DNA from: Lobosporangium transversale
Lineage: Eukaryota > Mortierellomycota > Mortierellomycetes > Mortierellales > Mortierellaceae
Direction: 5' to 3'
Assembly: GCF_002105155.1 (NCBI RefSeq)
Contig: NW_019029046.1
Span: forward strand, 62,001 to 126,000
Length of the DNA stretch: 64,000 bases
Position 1 is the stretch's first letter. Each line of letters begins with the position of its first letter. Below, piece after piece: positions 55,101-64,000 of this stretch. Under the pieces are notes generated by a model. The model had not been told where the DNA came from, searched no databases, and saw only the letters and a list, made by a program, of their open reading frames with translations. The position numbers and the translations under genes are program-made.

Positions 55101-55554
55101 TCATGCATTGTCAGCACATCCGCACGATATCTCTCTGCTGACGAAACGGCTCGCCAATCTGCAAGTGATGGACACGCTCTGTCCAAGCCCCTGCAGTCAG
55201 TCTGAGTTAGAGCAAAGACAAATTCCAATGAATGCATCGCGTGCTATTGAAATTCAGCAACTATTGGCCTATCTTGCAGAGAAGGCGGATTTGGAGTGTA
55301 AAGCCCCATTACTTGATGTATGTCCCGACAACGCAAATGAGCCTGGGCAACGCGCTAGCGCAAGTATTAGGCTAAAGGGTATTCCTACGACTACGAATTC
55401 AAAGTCTTTAACCGGAGTCTATGAGCAGGTATTAAGCGATTGGGTCTCGAGGCTAGACCAGCTTTCAAATAACGTCTATAACGACCACCCTGGGCTGAAG
55501 CGTGAGCTCGATAAAATTCGGTGGCAGCATAACATTGCTAAGCGGACAAAATAG
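52171..55554 (+). CDS. Large Ser-rich protein of unknown function
   Basis: One uninterrupted frame of 1127 residues, far too long to be chance. No family is recognised. The N-terminus has a run of eleven serines (residues 12-22). Most of the protein is Ser/Thr/Pro-rich and probably disordered, with many SP and TP sites. One more ordered, charged segment is near residue 555-610 (ILPVLSRDLARLPLTKAK, then SELMKIMKERRECEWPMD and a KKKEADRH helix). The C-terminal 90 residues look folded and helical (EIQQLLAYLAEKADLE, GVYEQVLSDWVSRLDQL, GLKRELDKIRWQHNIAKR). These two segments are the best anchors for remote homology. It could be a signalling scaffold, but that is a guess. It has no introns, unlike most neighbours. 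Confidence 0.8.
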   Translation: MSLPASKPKRLSSSSSSSSSSSVPPSHSNVSTKRSSHCQWILRRNEKPNILDITPRETTKTTRQVKSRSSFEKENGEDSKEDIHHTQLLPDSPPTSPLPINFRSLSNTTVPYTWKDLSTNASDHFIAHCNVDTKSYCPEHMQNPQTLITSQKERKCSSITACMVPKSIGDKHNISIDSTGTSKQLSTRNINSRPRFTLSTNVHPCLPVHDNGKERRSRPKNTDADMNLLSNLKCSSDPSKFASTTKNLKPQPTTTSKDITPKSRTCNHGRTTRHRVRSSSATQMPALEDRARLSEEKKTMVYGSGRPSQIKASIDSKGPGNLSKSDDQMDIRVTPISLSLTGEMDSDANFVESDIDSNGSFNKIPSNQQFPTQTFPIPMFLAKAESLSLPIGYTPASFKPSIHTLSRHSIGCLSTKRLQSIQPTQCQEIGFRRLSYDFESDHYTNALADTQSLGITKYHTECMPSDCDDSDSQLQTGALRLEGADSRLPATNSTLYNGDCVVECSYNSPCTELFTGKEDLLLPSTIRLAEEPRIQPASEPQSKNEWLRRASILPVLSRDLARLPLTKAKNPAVMSELMKIMKERRECEWPMDARAKKKEADRHIKDSHYCCSPSVDSDSSINGSSEYEPHIPLESSSLPRVSYRDKTSYLRIQSIRRRGDKNVQEIASVSNTSFVPTLFSLEATELCSPPFQHPCDSIPLYNAPSCDNRASPLLQSVASPAIEIPLENNTMVNDTCYPMRKNTVTSISASTSMTSISSFQSVSPSLSASSISSSTPNFLPLPPSMCSISLHPPFSDHPSLSRSPSPIFSSERTAHSPLPTIHLQSKSESQVAKMSNSIESRRNSFRPSFLVDCEFCTFEAERCQHHFDQHSPHEWDESLFSCQDIFGRSTLRPQSQQQPQHYSELHPHTRARPTFNCSDSVSSLAYGVAACDLDSSMAYGIKSTESTRSPDLLYTIHSAPTPHSYYKTDAFHPFIEDHALSAHPHDISLLTKRLANLQVMDTLCPSPCSQSELEQRQIPMNASRAIEIQQLLAYLAEKADLECKAPLLDVCPDNANEPGQRASASIRLKGIPTTTNSKSLTGVYEQVLSDWVSRLDQLSNNVYNDHPGLKRELDKIRWQHNIAKRTK

Positions 55555-58500
55555 ATTTGGGCACAATATTGCTTTCTGCTCAGTTATCATATTACATATT
55601 TATACATAAAGCCCCATGCTTGTCTACTACAATGATGTTGTGCTGATAAAAGCTAGAAACTAGTCGCTTGCCGCATCGCTCTGTTCGGTAGCACTATTTC
55701 AATTAAAACTGTGTATTCTAAACTAGCAGTTGACGTCCTAGAAGCTATGTCACTCCCGACCATAAGCACTTATTTTCTTTCGGTTTGTTGAGACACCTTT
55801 CACACTTTTGTGCTTAAGGAGATGGCAGAGAGCCTACAACTTGATTTCACAGCTGTTGCAATCAATAATCGAGTGGGTTTTGGCATATTCAGGAGGCATT
55901 ATTTGATATATCATGAGCAAGTCAATCTTTCATAAAAATGACATGTCTCTCAGGGTTTCTAATATGCTAGGTATCAATAAGTTTTAGCGTGGTCATCGTA
56001 GTATTCCGAGCGGCTATATTGTCTGGAAAATAATGAATATGAGTTCGTAAGCGTAGCTGTTAGAACCGTTGCCAGTAAAACTTTATATCTTTGGATTGTG
56101 ATGAAAGACCATGGAGGCTTATCATGAAGATAACAGTGGCAGTGCTGGCAAACATGCATTCGCTATAGAGCGAGCAGTCGCACTCCAAGTTGCGCTCAAT
56201 AGATCTGAATTTAACTAGAAGTCGAGGATTTATACAAATTTTGCTTTCCTTGCAATGGAGGAAGACTTCTCCAAGTCCATAACCGACCTTACGTAACCCA
56301 GTCTGTACAGCGATAAATAGGTTCCTCGACACCGTTATTACATAGTTTGTATATTACATAGATAGCGAGGTATTGCCCTATGGCAGAGCTATATAATGAG
56401 ACTAGCAGGCGACAGCTTTTAATGAAATTCTGCATTTAAAAAAAAAAAAGAGTTGTGATAGTAATGATTGCAGATATCGCAATGACAAGTGGTTGAGTTA
56501 TTTCTACAGTAGCTACTCTTAAGTTTACAGGCCCGTTCATAGCTGGCACCTTAATGTTCTATGCTTTTCGTCCTTTTAACAGGATATCCGTGAATAGAGC
56601 GATGTGTTTGACTACTGAATATAAATTATAGTTAGGCTTCAATGATGTGTTGCTATCGAGGCACTTGCGACTAATGTGGCATTTGCTCGAATTGTAATCA
56701 TCGCCCGCCCAAATGTGATTATATTAGCTCTGATGTCTCTGTGGGAAAGATTAAGTGGCTTCAGATGAGCAGAGTAAGCGAAGAGATTGCCTTATTCTTG
56801 AGAGCTTTATCAACGTAAGTTGCTAATGGTTTAAACATTTTGCTATGGCCTAGACTGATTTTGTTCTATTTGCAAACTATATTCTGTAGATCTGCTGCAA
56901 TGCTTTGCCTTCTCTTAACCAGAAGTCGCGTATTGCTCCTACCAATCGCAAAGAGGTCTAATCTCTTCTACGCGTCCATCATTTCGCTATTACTCTCTTT
57001 AGACAACTCAGCAGTTATTTTCTCTCGCTCTATCCTTTTTCTTTCCTTCTCTTCAGATCTCACTACCTGTAGTTGTCATAGTAATGATGCTGAGAGGGGC
57101 CCTTCGAGAGACTGTCCAAGATGATCATTGATATCAAATGTGTTCCGGACCTGCTTGGGTTGGGTACGTGTAGGACCAGCGCTGCGTTTGACATTGAACC
57201 TGTCTGTGCAAAGTACATGTACTTGCAAGAAACTCTTTGTTTCTCATGAGCAGGGTATGTGCAAGGTAGAAGAACGGCGTTATCTATATCCAGAGCAATA
57301 GTGCTCTTTCCCTGGCGTAGAAAAATATTTGACCATTAACTGGAAGTAATAGCAGGCTTTAGAATGATACCGCAAACACATACTTAGTTGGTAGAACACA
57401 ATCATTCTATATGTACACCTTTCTCTCAGTTAGGTTATTTTTGTCGCGGCTTTAGCAGCATCTATACCAAGTATCAAAGCCCTCGATTTTCTATCCCTTT
57501 TGTACTGTGAGAGAGTTGGCGACTGTACCCCTCTCCTGGCACGAAGGCATTTTATCCTAAAGTATATGTCAACAGTACCTCATAGCAAATTAACATAGTC
57601 GACCGGCATGGCTTTTTTGCCATTTAAAACATGTCTCTTTAAGGTCATGAACCATGACTCTAAAATATTGTTGGTATTCATATGTTGGTAACCCTACATG
57701 GCAAGAAGAGGTAGCGTCAATAAATGCTTTTTTTTTTACTCTGCCTGATTAGCTTTACTTCACCCCGCCTCTGCCTCTTCGCTGCATCCATCTAGTTTTT
57801 CTCTAGATAACGGATGAATCCAGTATTGGTATTACGGGAGAATAGCTATTTAAAATCCTCCTACAAATCGGTCAAGGCTTATTTAGATTCTGCGGCGCGT
57901 AGTGCTTTGGGTGGTCGCCGCATGTTCTTGCAGTCATTTTCCTACGCAGCAAGGGAACACGCCATTCAATGCAGCTAAATATATTGATACGAAATCATCT
58001 CTGACTTGGTCACTTGACTTACGCTACATATGACTACCATCTGAGTCTCCCATAGTTTCCCTATAGAAAAATGGCAGTAGTAATCATCTATATTGGGGAA
58101 ACACAACTAACATTACTTCGGTTTGCATTACGCTGCAGCCCACCATGAACTTTGATGGCCTGAGGTCGTATTAGCCCTGGAGGCAAATAAGCCATCTTCT
58201 TAAAAAAACTATCAATGATTCAATTACTTTAGTTAGGATTTTAGACTAGGATCATAGCTACACCGCCGTATCTAGAGTATCTTGCTATTACTTTTGTTGA
58301 CTCGGAGCTACAAAGCATATAGGCAATAGGTATGCCTTGTCTCGTCATCTGCTCTCTAGCAAAGATAGTGAAGAGATATGCAGAGGACATAATATGTTTC
58401 AGGCGATAATTTCAAGACGTTGTATAAATCGAGAGAAACATCGTATCCAAAGTGGTCTCTACCTCAAGCTCGGACTTTGTACACCAAGCTATTATGTAAT

Positions 58501-58722
58501 TTTGGGGTTACCATCAATGCAGTCATTGAATCAGCTTTTACTTCCATTCTTTTTCATTCCCCTCCATTAAGCACTCGACACTCTTGACGATATCACTGCC
58601 CTTCCCGTATCGCTCTTTGCAGCTGCGGTAAGTAACCGTACGGACATGATCATGCGTCATAAGCGCACCAGCAGGGGCCGCCTCTTATTTTTTTCTTCCA
58701 TCATACTTGTGTATCCTTAGAG
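55555..58722. other. 3.2-kb gene-poor region with transposon scraps
   Basis: No intact gene is visible on either strand. A Mutator-like transposase remnant lies at 57430-57693 (minus; separate entry). On the minus strand near 56960-57060 a charged helical frame (EEKERKRIEREKITAEL) may be another coding scrap, unassigned. The rest is AT-rich with short open frames that lack motifs. Confidence 0.45.
57430..57693 (-). mobile_element. Remnant of a Mutator-like (MULE) transposase
   Basis: On the minus strand one 88-codon frame with a single internal stop reads GYQHMNTNNILESWFMTLKR, then VLNGKKAMPVDYVNLL, stop, and later CLRARRG and LSQYKRDRKSRA. The TNNxxESWHxxLKxxxL pattern followed by a basic, Val/Asp/Leu-rich helix is the C-terminal core that I know from MULE/FAR1-type transposases. 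The usual His after ESW is Phe here, and the frame is broken. Terminal inverted repeats were not found by eye. Only this short piece is supportable. Confidence 0.5.
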
Positions 58723-60588
58723 ATGGTCGTCCTAGACCTATAGGCCCTACTTCAAGAGAAGAGATATGAGGCAGGCTCTGCTTTCTATGCCCAATGACAC
58801 TAGTGCTTTCGATTTTTTACGAACCAATTCACAACTAAATTATTATGTTGATGTCCTTACCTTTTATTCAACCCTCCGTTCCGCTTACATGACTAAAGCT
58901 TAAAAGCATGCTCATGTCATTGTTGGGCAAGCGTTGCTGCGGCGTGGAATCCCACGAAGTGTGACTCCCTGTATCTGGATGGGCCATCTCCCGAAGAAAA
59001 AAGGTTGACGCATGAACGTCATGAGAAGTCCCGGACAAAAGACGCTCATCATGTTCAAACCCTCCTGGACACCTTACAAGAGCTGGTTGGTAAGAAGCTC
59101 TGAGTGCGAAAGCGTCATATTATCAATACCAGCATGAAGTAAATGCTGCTTTCTATTGTGAAACGGATTCTCACGTTGCCTTTGCTAAGTGCATGAGATC
59201 CAAGAATTGGGAAGCTCAAGAATGCGCTTACGAAGCCGACGTTGCCAATGCTAGCGTCTGTTCCACTAGTGACATTGTTATGTCGGTGGACAACGACATC
59301 CTGGCATATGGTAATATAACGACCGCCCGACGGCCCGTGTCCAGGCATAAAAGCTTCATTTATCACGTCCCAACCATGTTAAGTCAGTTGAATATCTCAA
59401 AAGGACAGTTGGCTGCGCTGTGCATTGTCTCAAAAAATGACTACAATTGTAACATCGCACGAATGGGGCTTAAAACAAACTTCAAGGTCATCAAATCGCT
59501 TCAAGCAGAGGGTACTTTTGTTATTTTCGTTATAGAAAACAGCCAGAAATCGCTTCTTAACCTCTTCAACGCGCTCATTCTTTTTTTTTTTTTTTTTTTT
59601 TTTTTTTGACAGATCCTAAAGAATCGGTTAAACATCATCTCAATCATCCAGATGTTACTAGCAAGAATGAAACTTATGAACGCTTCACAACTGCCATAAA
59701 GGTTTTTATCAATAGAAGACAGCGCTCTCAGGCTGCTTAACTTCAAGCTCAGGATGGTGGGAAATATCCTTGGGACGACTTCCGGGAAAAGCTCAAGAAC
59801 TGCCATGCGACATTAAAATTGAGTAAAATGGATAGACCGAAGAAAAGCAGCAACCATTGATGGCTCTACAAAATCCATTAGCGACATTAAGAGCAGTCTA
59901 CCTCCTCTCCGTGGCAATGGAGCAAGCATCAAAGAGTACATCGACAAGCTTGCAGAAGTGAAGACACACCTCAGTTCCTTCTAGAAGAAAAGAGTCATTA
60001 AAAGGTATTGGTGGAACGCGAAGAGGCCCTGGGATAAAGAATACGGTCAGGTCACCAATCGTCTGTTCAACATAGTTGGTGATTCAATTGGAACGAAAAG
60101 GAAAGAGGCCGGCAGGGTTATGTTTGCTGTAGGCCTGAGAAAATTTCTTCCAATGCCAGGCTTTCTTCTTTACATTCAAATCACCGTTCGAATGGTGAGT
60201 TTTTTTTTCCTTATAGCTGATATTTATACATTCACACTTCTTCCAGACCAGATCCCTTAGATACATTGTTGTCGACGTGAGCGAGTATTATACTTCTAAG
60301 AAGTGCCCTAGCTTTGAGGAATTTATGGGGTAAGTTGAAATTCGTCGAGTTTATTGCCCGAAGTGCAAGGCATTTATACACAGAGACGTGATGGCCGGCC
60401 ACAACATAGCCAATGTCGTCTGCGATCATTTACTCTACCAATAGCCTCTTTACCTTCAGTCGGCAGACAAGAATGGAGCATATCCTTGGATGAAAGATTG
60501 TCGTTCAGCGCGCGCCAAAAGTCAAACACCATTCGAGGCTGTGTCAAGAAATTACTTGAACTATATAATATCTTGGACTAGTTCATAG
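58723..60588 (+). pseudogene. Decayed FEN1-like nuclease / TnpB-like zinc-ribbon fusion gene of a mobile element
   Basis: Reading the three forward frames together recovers a protein from start to end. The first ATG gives MVVLDL, stop, ALLQEKRYEA, matching an XPG-N start. Then come YYVDVLTFYSTLRSAY, LYLDGPSPEEKRLTHERHEK, the XPG-I acid site CAYEADVANASV with VMSVDNDILAYG, and the H3TH part GQLAALCIVSKNDYNCNI, where the ORF itself reads KGQLAAL. Intron 59512-59612 joins QAE to DPKESVKHHL in phase. After a stop at 59736-59738 and a frameshift near 59840 come SLPPLRGNGASIKEYIDKL, RPWDKEYGQVTNRLF and GLRKF. Intron 60195-60246 leads to VVDVSEYYTSKKCPSFEEF, a stop, RRVYCPKCKAFIHRDVMAGH and NIANVV. 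One zinc-ribbon Cys is lost (CPSF). At least five stops and two frameshifts make it a pseudogene. Confidence 0.8.
59581..59607. repeat. 27-base poly-T run in the relic's first intron
   Basis: Ends five bases before the GACAG acceptor at 59612, so the intron keeps a functional-looking 3' end. Confidence 0.9.
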
Positions 60589-60708
60589 CCATGTTTATGA
60601 AGTACTTTGAGAGAGGTGTATGCGCTTCAGTTTGATAAGTTCCTCTATTGTAGTGTGAAATTAGACTCGGTCCAACTTGTTGCTCTTTCTAAAATAAATA
60701 CTACAATG

Positions 60709-62191
60709 ATTTACTTTGGAGAGGGTCTGACCGCACCAGCTCTCGAAGCACAGATTTCGCCATCAACGCCATCTGTCCATCGTTCGCCTCTCACCTTCGT
60801 ACTAATGCCAATCCATACTAGCGCTGCTGAATCCGAACATGACTCAATGCCCACGGGCGCCGCAGGCAGGTCTACAGCTCAGAGACGACAGAACTGGCGG
60901 CTATCGGAAAGGCAAATGGATCTTCTAAGTACATCAGCCCGTGGAATGTACGAGGAATCACCTTGGGCCATTAAGTCATGTGTCAGAGGATCGCTTGAAA
61001 ACGTTCAGCACAATAGATTTACAAATCAAGGACTTCGCTCACAGAATATGTCAAATTTGATCAATTTAACAGGTATTAGTGGCAGCGAGTCATCCTATTA
61101 CAAGAAGAAAATATATATTGAATTCTATAATAACAGAATGGTCTGCGATATTTTGACTGAGGACAGATGCACCTCAACCACCCCTTCATGAACACGCAAA
61201 GAAAACATCAATGTCTAATTATTACATGGAAGCCTACCATCACCAAGCTGATACTACTTCCACTTGGATCAAACCTCATATTCAAGATCGTAAGAGACAT
61301 GTGCCACTGCCTACCAATTTGTGTGAAGCATTAAGAACGAACTGCGTTGATCAGCTACTCGTTTTTGACACAACTAGTACATTGCTTTCCGACAGTATGG
61401 GTATGTTCGACGGTTCTCACTTCATAACAATGCTTCTCTCCCAGTTATTAAACGCTTTAGTTGGTTTTCTATTACTGGCGTTTTTTTTAACATCCATTAG
61501 GTTTAAATACGTCTGTTTCTCGAAGGTATTCGTTGAATTCCAGCATGGACTGCCTTACAACAAGAAACCAAACCAACAATGCCAAAGAGGACAATATAGC
61601 CTATAAGTATCTCAAACTAGGAAGTTCACAAACGAGCTGCAATAGCTTCAGAAGTACACCACATGTTGGGGCTTTCGAGAAAAAGTCTAGTGTTAGATCC
61701 TCGTTATCCTCTTTGTCCCCTTTGCCTTTTTCGAGTCTAGAACGGTCGTCGAGTAGTACAGAACCGCATTTAGTTTTATCAGTTAATACTTCTCAACCAT
61801 TGCCGTCGCTAGAGACTTCACCTCATGTCAGTAAAGAGGAAATTGCACTTTCTGCAATACCGGAGCCTGCCTTCAAAAGAGTGAGTTTGCCTCATTCGCT
61901 GTCACGGAAAAAAATCAATAACCGTCACAGCCAGCCGGACGCGACTTCTACTAGTATTGGTTCACTAAGTTCTTCGTTTGTCATCGCACCAAACGCGCTC
62001 TTTGAAGTACACATGGCTGATATAAAGCAGTACGTTGAAGAAGATCTAGAAGGTATGACTCATCTATCGTACTAACAAAGAAAGATTTTCATCTGCGAGT
62101 TCAATCTGCTCAAGCGAAAAGTGCCACAATTCATGTATCTACCACAACTATGAAAAATATGAATAAAGGAGGATTTGACGAATGGGTATGA
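60709..62191 (+). CDS. Unrecognised multi-exon gene, about 413 residues
   Basis: I do not recognise the product. The model has exons 60709-61072, 61167-61400, 61501-62052 and 62100-62191, all joined in phase 1 by GT-AG sites. This gives a continuous 413-residue frame where the unspliced DNA has stops. Intron 3 is only 47 bases and has a perfect TACTAAC branch-site box 23 bases before the acceptor, which supports a real gene. The product is hydrophilic, Ser/Thr-rich, with a helical N-terminal part (WRLSERQMDLLSTSARGMYE) and a C-terminal acidic helix (MADIKQYVEEDLE). The ATG at 60709 is a guess; 60808 is also possible. The last codon could instead be an extra intron leading to a stop near 62264. 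It starts 120 bases after the nuclease relic. Confidence 0.5.
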
Positions 62192-62996
62192 CCACATCAT
62201 CCAGATTTATGTGGGTGTGGACTCCTTTCGCAATATACATTTTTTACCCTACAGTATATCTAAGACTGCTTATAAATTTCTTCAAGATTATCTTGTTCAA
62301 CATTAAGTTTGCGGTTGAACTCAGCGCAGTTCGAGGTGACTGCAGCAGATATTAACGATCTTCTCGGACCGACACTATCCCTAACAAAGTATGGCGGCCA
62401 CAGCAACAACTTAGGTTGCCTTTCTGCAAACTCAAGGGGCTGATGGCAGCCACGTCGAGGACATTTCGTGCTCGTGTATATACTCCAAAGCCTTATCTTT
62501 AAAGAGATAAAAAAAGAAGCAATGATAGCTATAGTGCTATAGTGGCCGATGGCAAATTCGTGTATAAAGTGTCGTGATGACAATCTTATCTGTACCTTGA
62601 GTATAAACCTCTTCAAAAGATGTTATGTTTGCTTGATAGCCTAGTTCCCGTTTTAACGGCTGAAAAGAGCAACACTGAAGTAACGGTCAAAGATGAAGGC
62701 TTATGAAGATCAATATCAATCTTGTGCTCCGCGATACTTTTATAAGTAATGGCAATGAAACTTTTGGAAAAAGCCCAGATGTATATATTATAATTTTACG
62801 TTCAAAACACTTCCTACTGCTTAATCACAACGACAGAGTGAAGAACAATAGATAGAAAAAATTGCTATGCTTACATCAAACGCACACGCGTTCATTCGGT
62901 TCTGAGATGATCAGAGCGCATGCAAAACGTCTAGGAAATGCATAATCATTTGAAACCACATTTTACTGAGTAGTAGTTACACCTTCAAATATAATG
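62192..62996. other. Convergent intergenic region before ORC1
   Basis: Two genes end here. The minus-strand frame at 62260-62616 (118 codons) has a CPRRGC motif but no further zinc-binding residues or family match, so it is not called. No RNA gene or repeat is visible. Confidence 0.4.
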
Positions 62997-64000
62997 CTAA
63001 GAGGATAGGGTATTTAAGGCTCGTTTGAAGAGCGGATCGGTTTTCAACGCCATCATTACATCTTCTTCACTGACACTAAGTCGAACGCGCTGATGAATAT
63101 CCTGTTTCCCAGACTCAACAAGCAGACACCTGGAAGATCCTAAGCTCGCGCAAATAGCTGAGAGGTCGCTCAACATAGGAAGCTCAAGGTTATAAAGCCG
63201 ACACATTTGCAGGTGTGCGTGTGCGATTTCTGAGAACTCTACTTCTGCCAAGCCAAGACGCCGGAGCCTTAGGGTCAAAGCTACAAGAAATAGTTTTTGA
63301 TGCAAGGAAGCTGTTTGGATAAGACGGACATTCGGCGACGCAAACATTTCCTTGATAGCTTGATCCACTATACGGATTGTCACCTGCTCTGGTTTCGGAG
63401 CAGGTCCTAAGTCTAAGAAAGGATTCTTTTGAGATGTCCTTCGTCGCTGCTCTTCTAATTTCTGTGCATTATTCTCCACAATCTCCACAGCGCGCCTATT
63501 GTTGGCCATGGCGAAGAACTTTAGCTAAATGCAGGATGAAGGTAAAGCTTTTCGTACTTGGTTGAATAATGACATTGCGCTCTACCTGCATATATCAAGA
63601 GCACGGCGAGCGTCTCCCGAAACAGCGCCAACCTTACGTGCAGCAAACTCGATTGCCTCCTTTTTAAACGCCCGAATGCCTTCCAATCTTGACTCGACAA
63701 TTGTAACAAGCTGCTGATAAGTGTAGGGCTGAAAATTAATTCTAGTAAGACCTATTCATCAAAAAACAGGTTAGAGTGGCTTTGCGACATCATTGTCTTG
63801 CGTTCTGATCAGAATCGTAATTTACCCAAGCGACTAGACACTTTGTTGGAGAGCATGCGCTCTGGCAGGTCCATTGTATTTGCGACAGCCACTACAATCA
63901 ATCTGGAGTGCTGCCAGTTTGGCCATTCGAAAAAGTTATACATAACGGTTTGTTTGGAAGTGACCAACAGGTCTAGTTCGTCCATCAATACAACGCTATT
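62997..64000 (-). CDS. ORC1: Origin recognition complex subunit 1, 3' part
   Basis: Largest ORC subunit, an AAA+ ATPase that marks replication origins in the nucleus. Exons visible are 64000-63826, 63751-63586 and 63495-62997; the 5' part lies beyond the window. The first visible residues contain Walker B as VLMDELDLL, then VMYNFFEWP and the sensor region [15 protein letters not shown] with [18 protein letters not shown] across an intron. Next come [30 protein letters not shown] and [13 protein letters not shown] across the second intron. The last 110 residues match the ORC1 winged-helix C-terminus ([18 protein letters not shown]). About 280 codons are present. The family is certain from the ordered AAA+ motifs. 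Confidence 0.95.

Noticed and set aside
62260-62616. 118-codon minus-strand frame with STKCPRRGC, considered as another TnpB-like zinc ribbon.
   Set aside because: No second CxxC pair and no HRDxxAxxN motif follows, so the similarity is not supportable.

Overview
The window looks like nuclear DNA of an early-diverging filamentous fungus, most likely Mucoromycota and probably Mortierellomycotina. The reasons are: short GT-AG introns in most genes; compact divergent and convergent gene pairs; a full set of single-copy eukaryotic housekeeping genes; a MATA_HMG-type HMG-box gene; a poly-glutamine transcription factor; and relics of a mobile nuclease family that I know mainly from Mucoromycota. 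The lineage call is inference, because no rDNA or other marker is present.

Layout. 1-1212: non-coding with a 32-T run. 1213-4757 (+): single-NBD ABCA transporter. 5493-6365 (-): RS/RRM protein. 6519-7556 (-): unrecognised protein. 7557-9138: gene-free, with a fragment of a mobile nuclease element. 9139-11223 (-): ALG1. 11438-13291 (+): C3HC zinc-finger protein (Rsm1/NIPA type). 13465-16433 (-): PPR protein. 16767-24479 (+): Fab1/PIKfyve. 25030-26891 (-): purine nucleoside phosphorylase. 27049-32829 (-): RNA polymerase I largest subunit. 33213-34715 (+): Tma46/ZC3H15. 35000-37015 (-): HMG-box protein. 38430-42266 (+): poly-Q fungal transcription factor. 43782-46233 (-): PWWP protein with an IBD-like helical domain. 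46794-51339 (+): Snt2-type BAH/PHD/SANT/GATA protein. 52171-55554 (+): large disordered unknown. 55555-60588: relic-rich region with a Mutator-like transposase scrap and a full-span but decayed FEN1-like/TnpB-like fusion gene. 60709-62191 (+): unrecognised multi-exon gene. 62997-64000 (-): 3' part of ORC1, cut by the window edge.

Exon boundaries were chosen by hand from GT/AG sites, reading-phase continuity and family conservation. The summed exon lengths are divisible by three for every complete spliced model given.

The genes form no single pathway. They are housekeeping functions: dolichol glycan assembly, phosphoinositide signalling, Pol I transcription, translation-linked GTPase partner, purine salvage, mitochondrial RNA metabolism and replication origin licensing. 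Among them sits a cluster of transcription and chromatin regulators (HMG box, fungal_trans, PWWP-IBD, Snt2) at 35-51 kb. The most unusual content is the mobile nuclease relic: its start-to-stop footprint is at 58.7-60.6 kb, and a second C-terminal fragment lies on the other strand at 7.9-8.0 kb.
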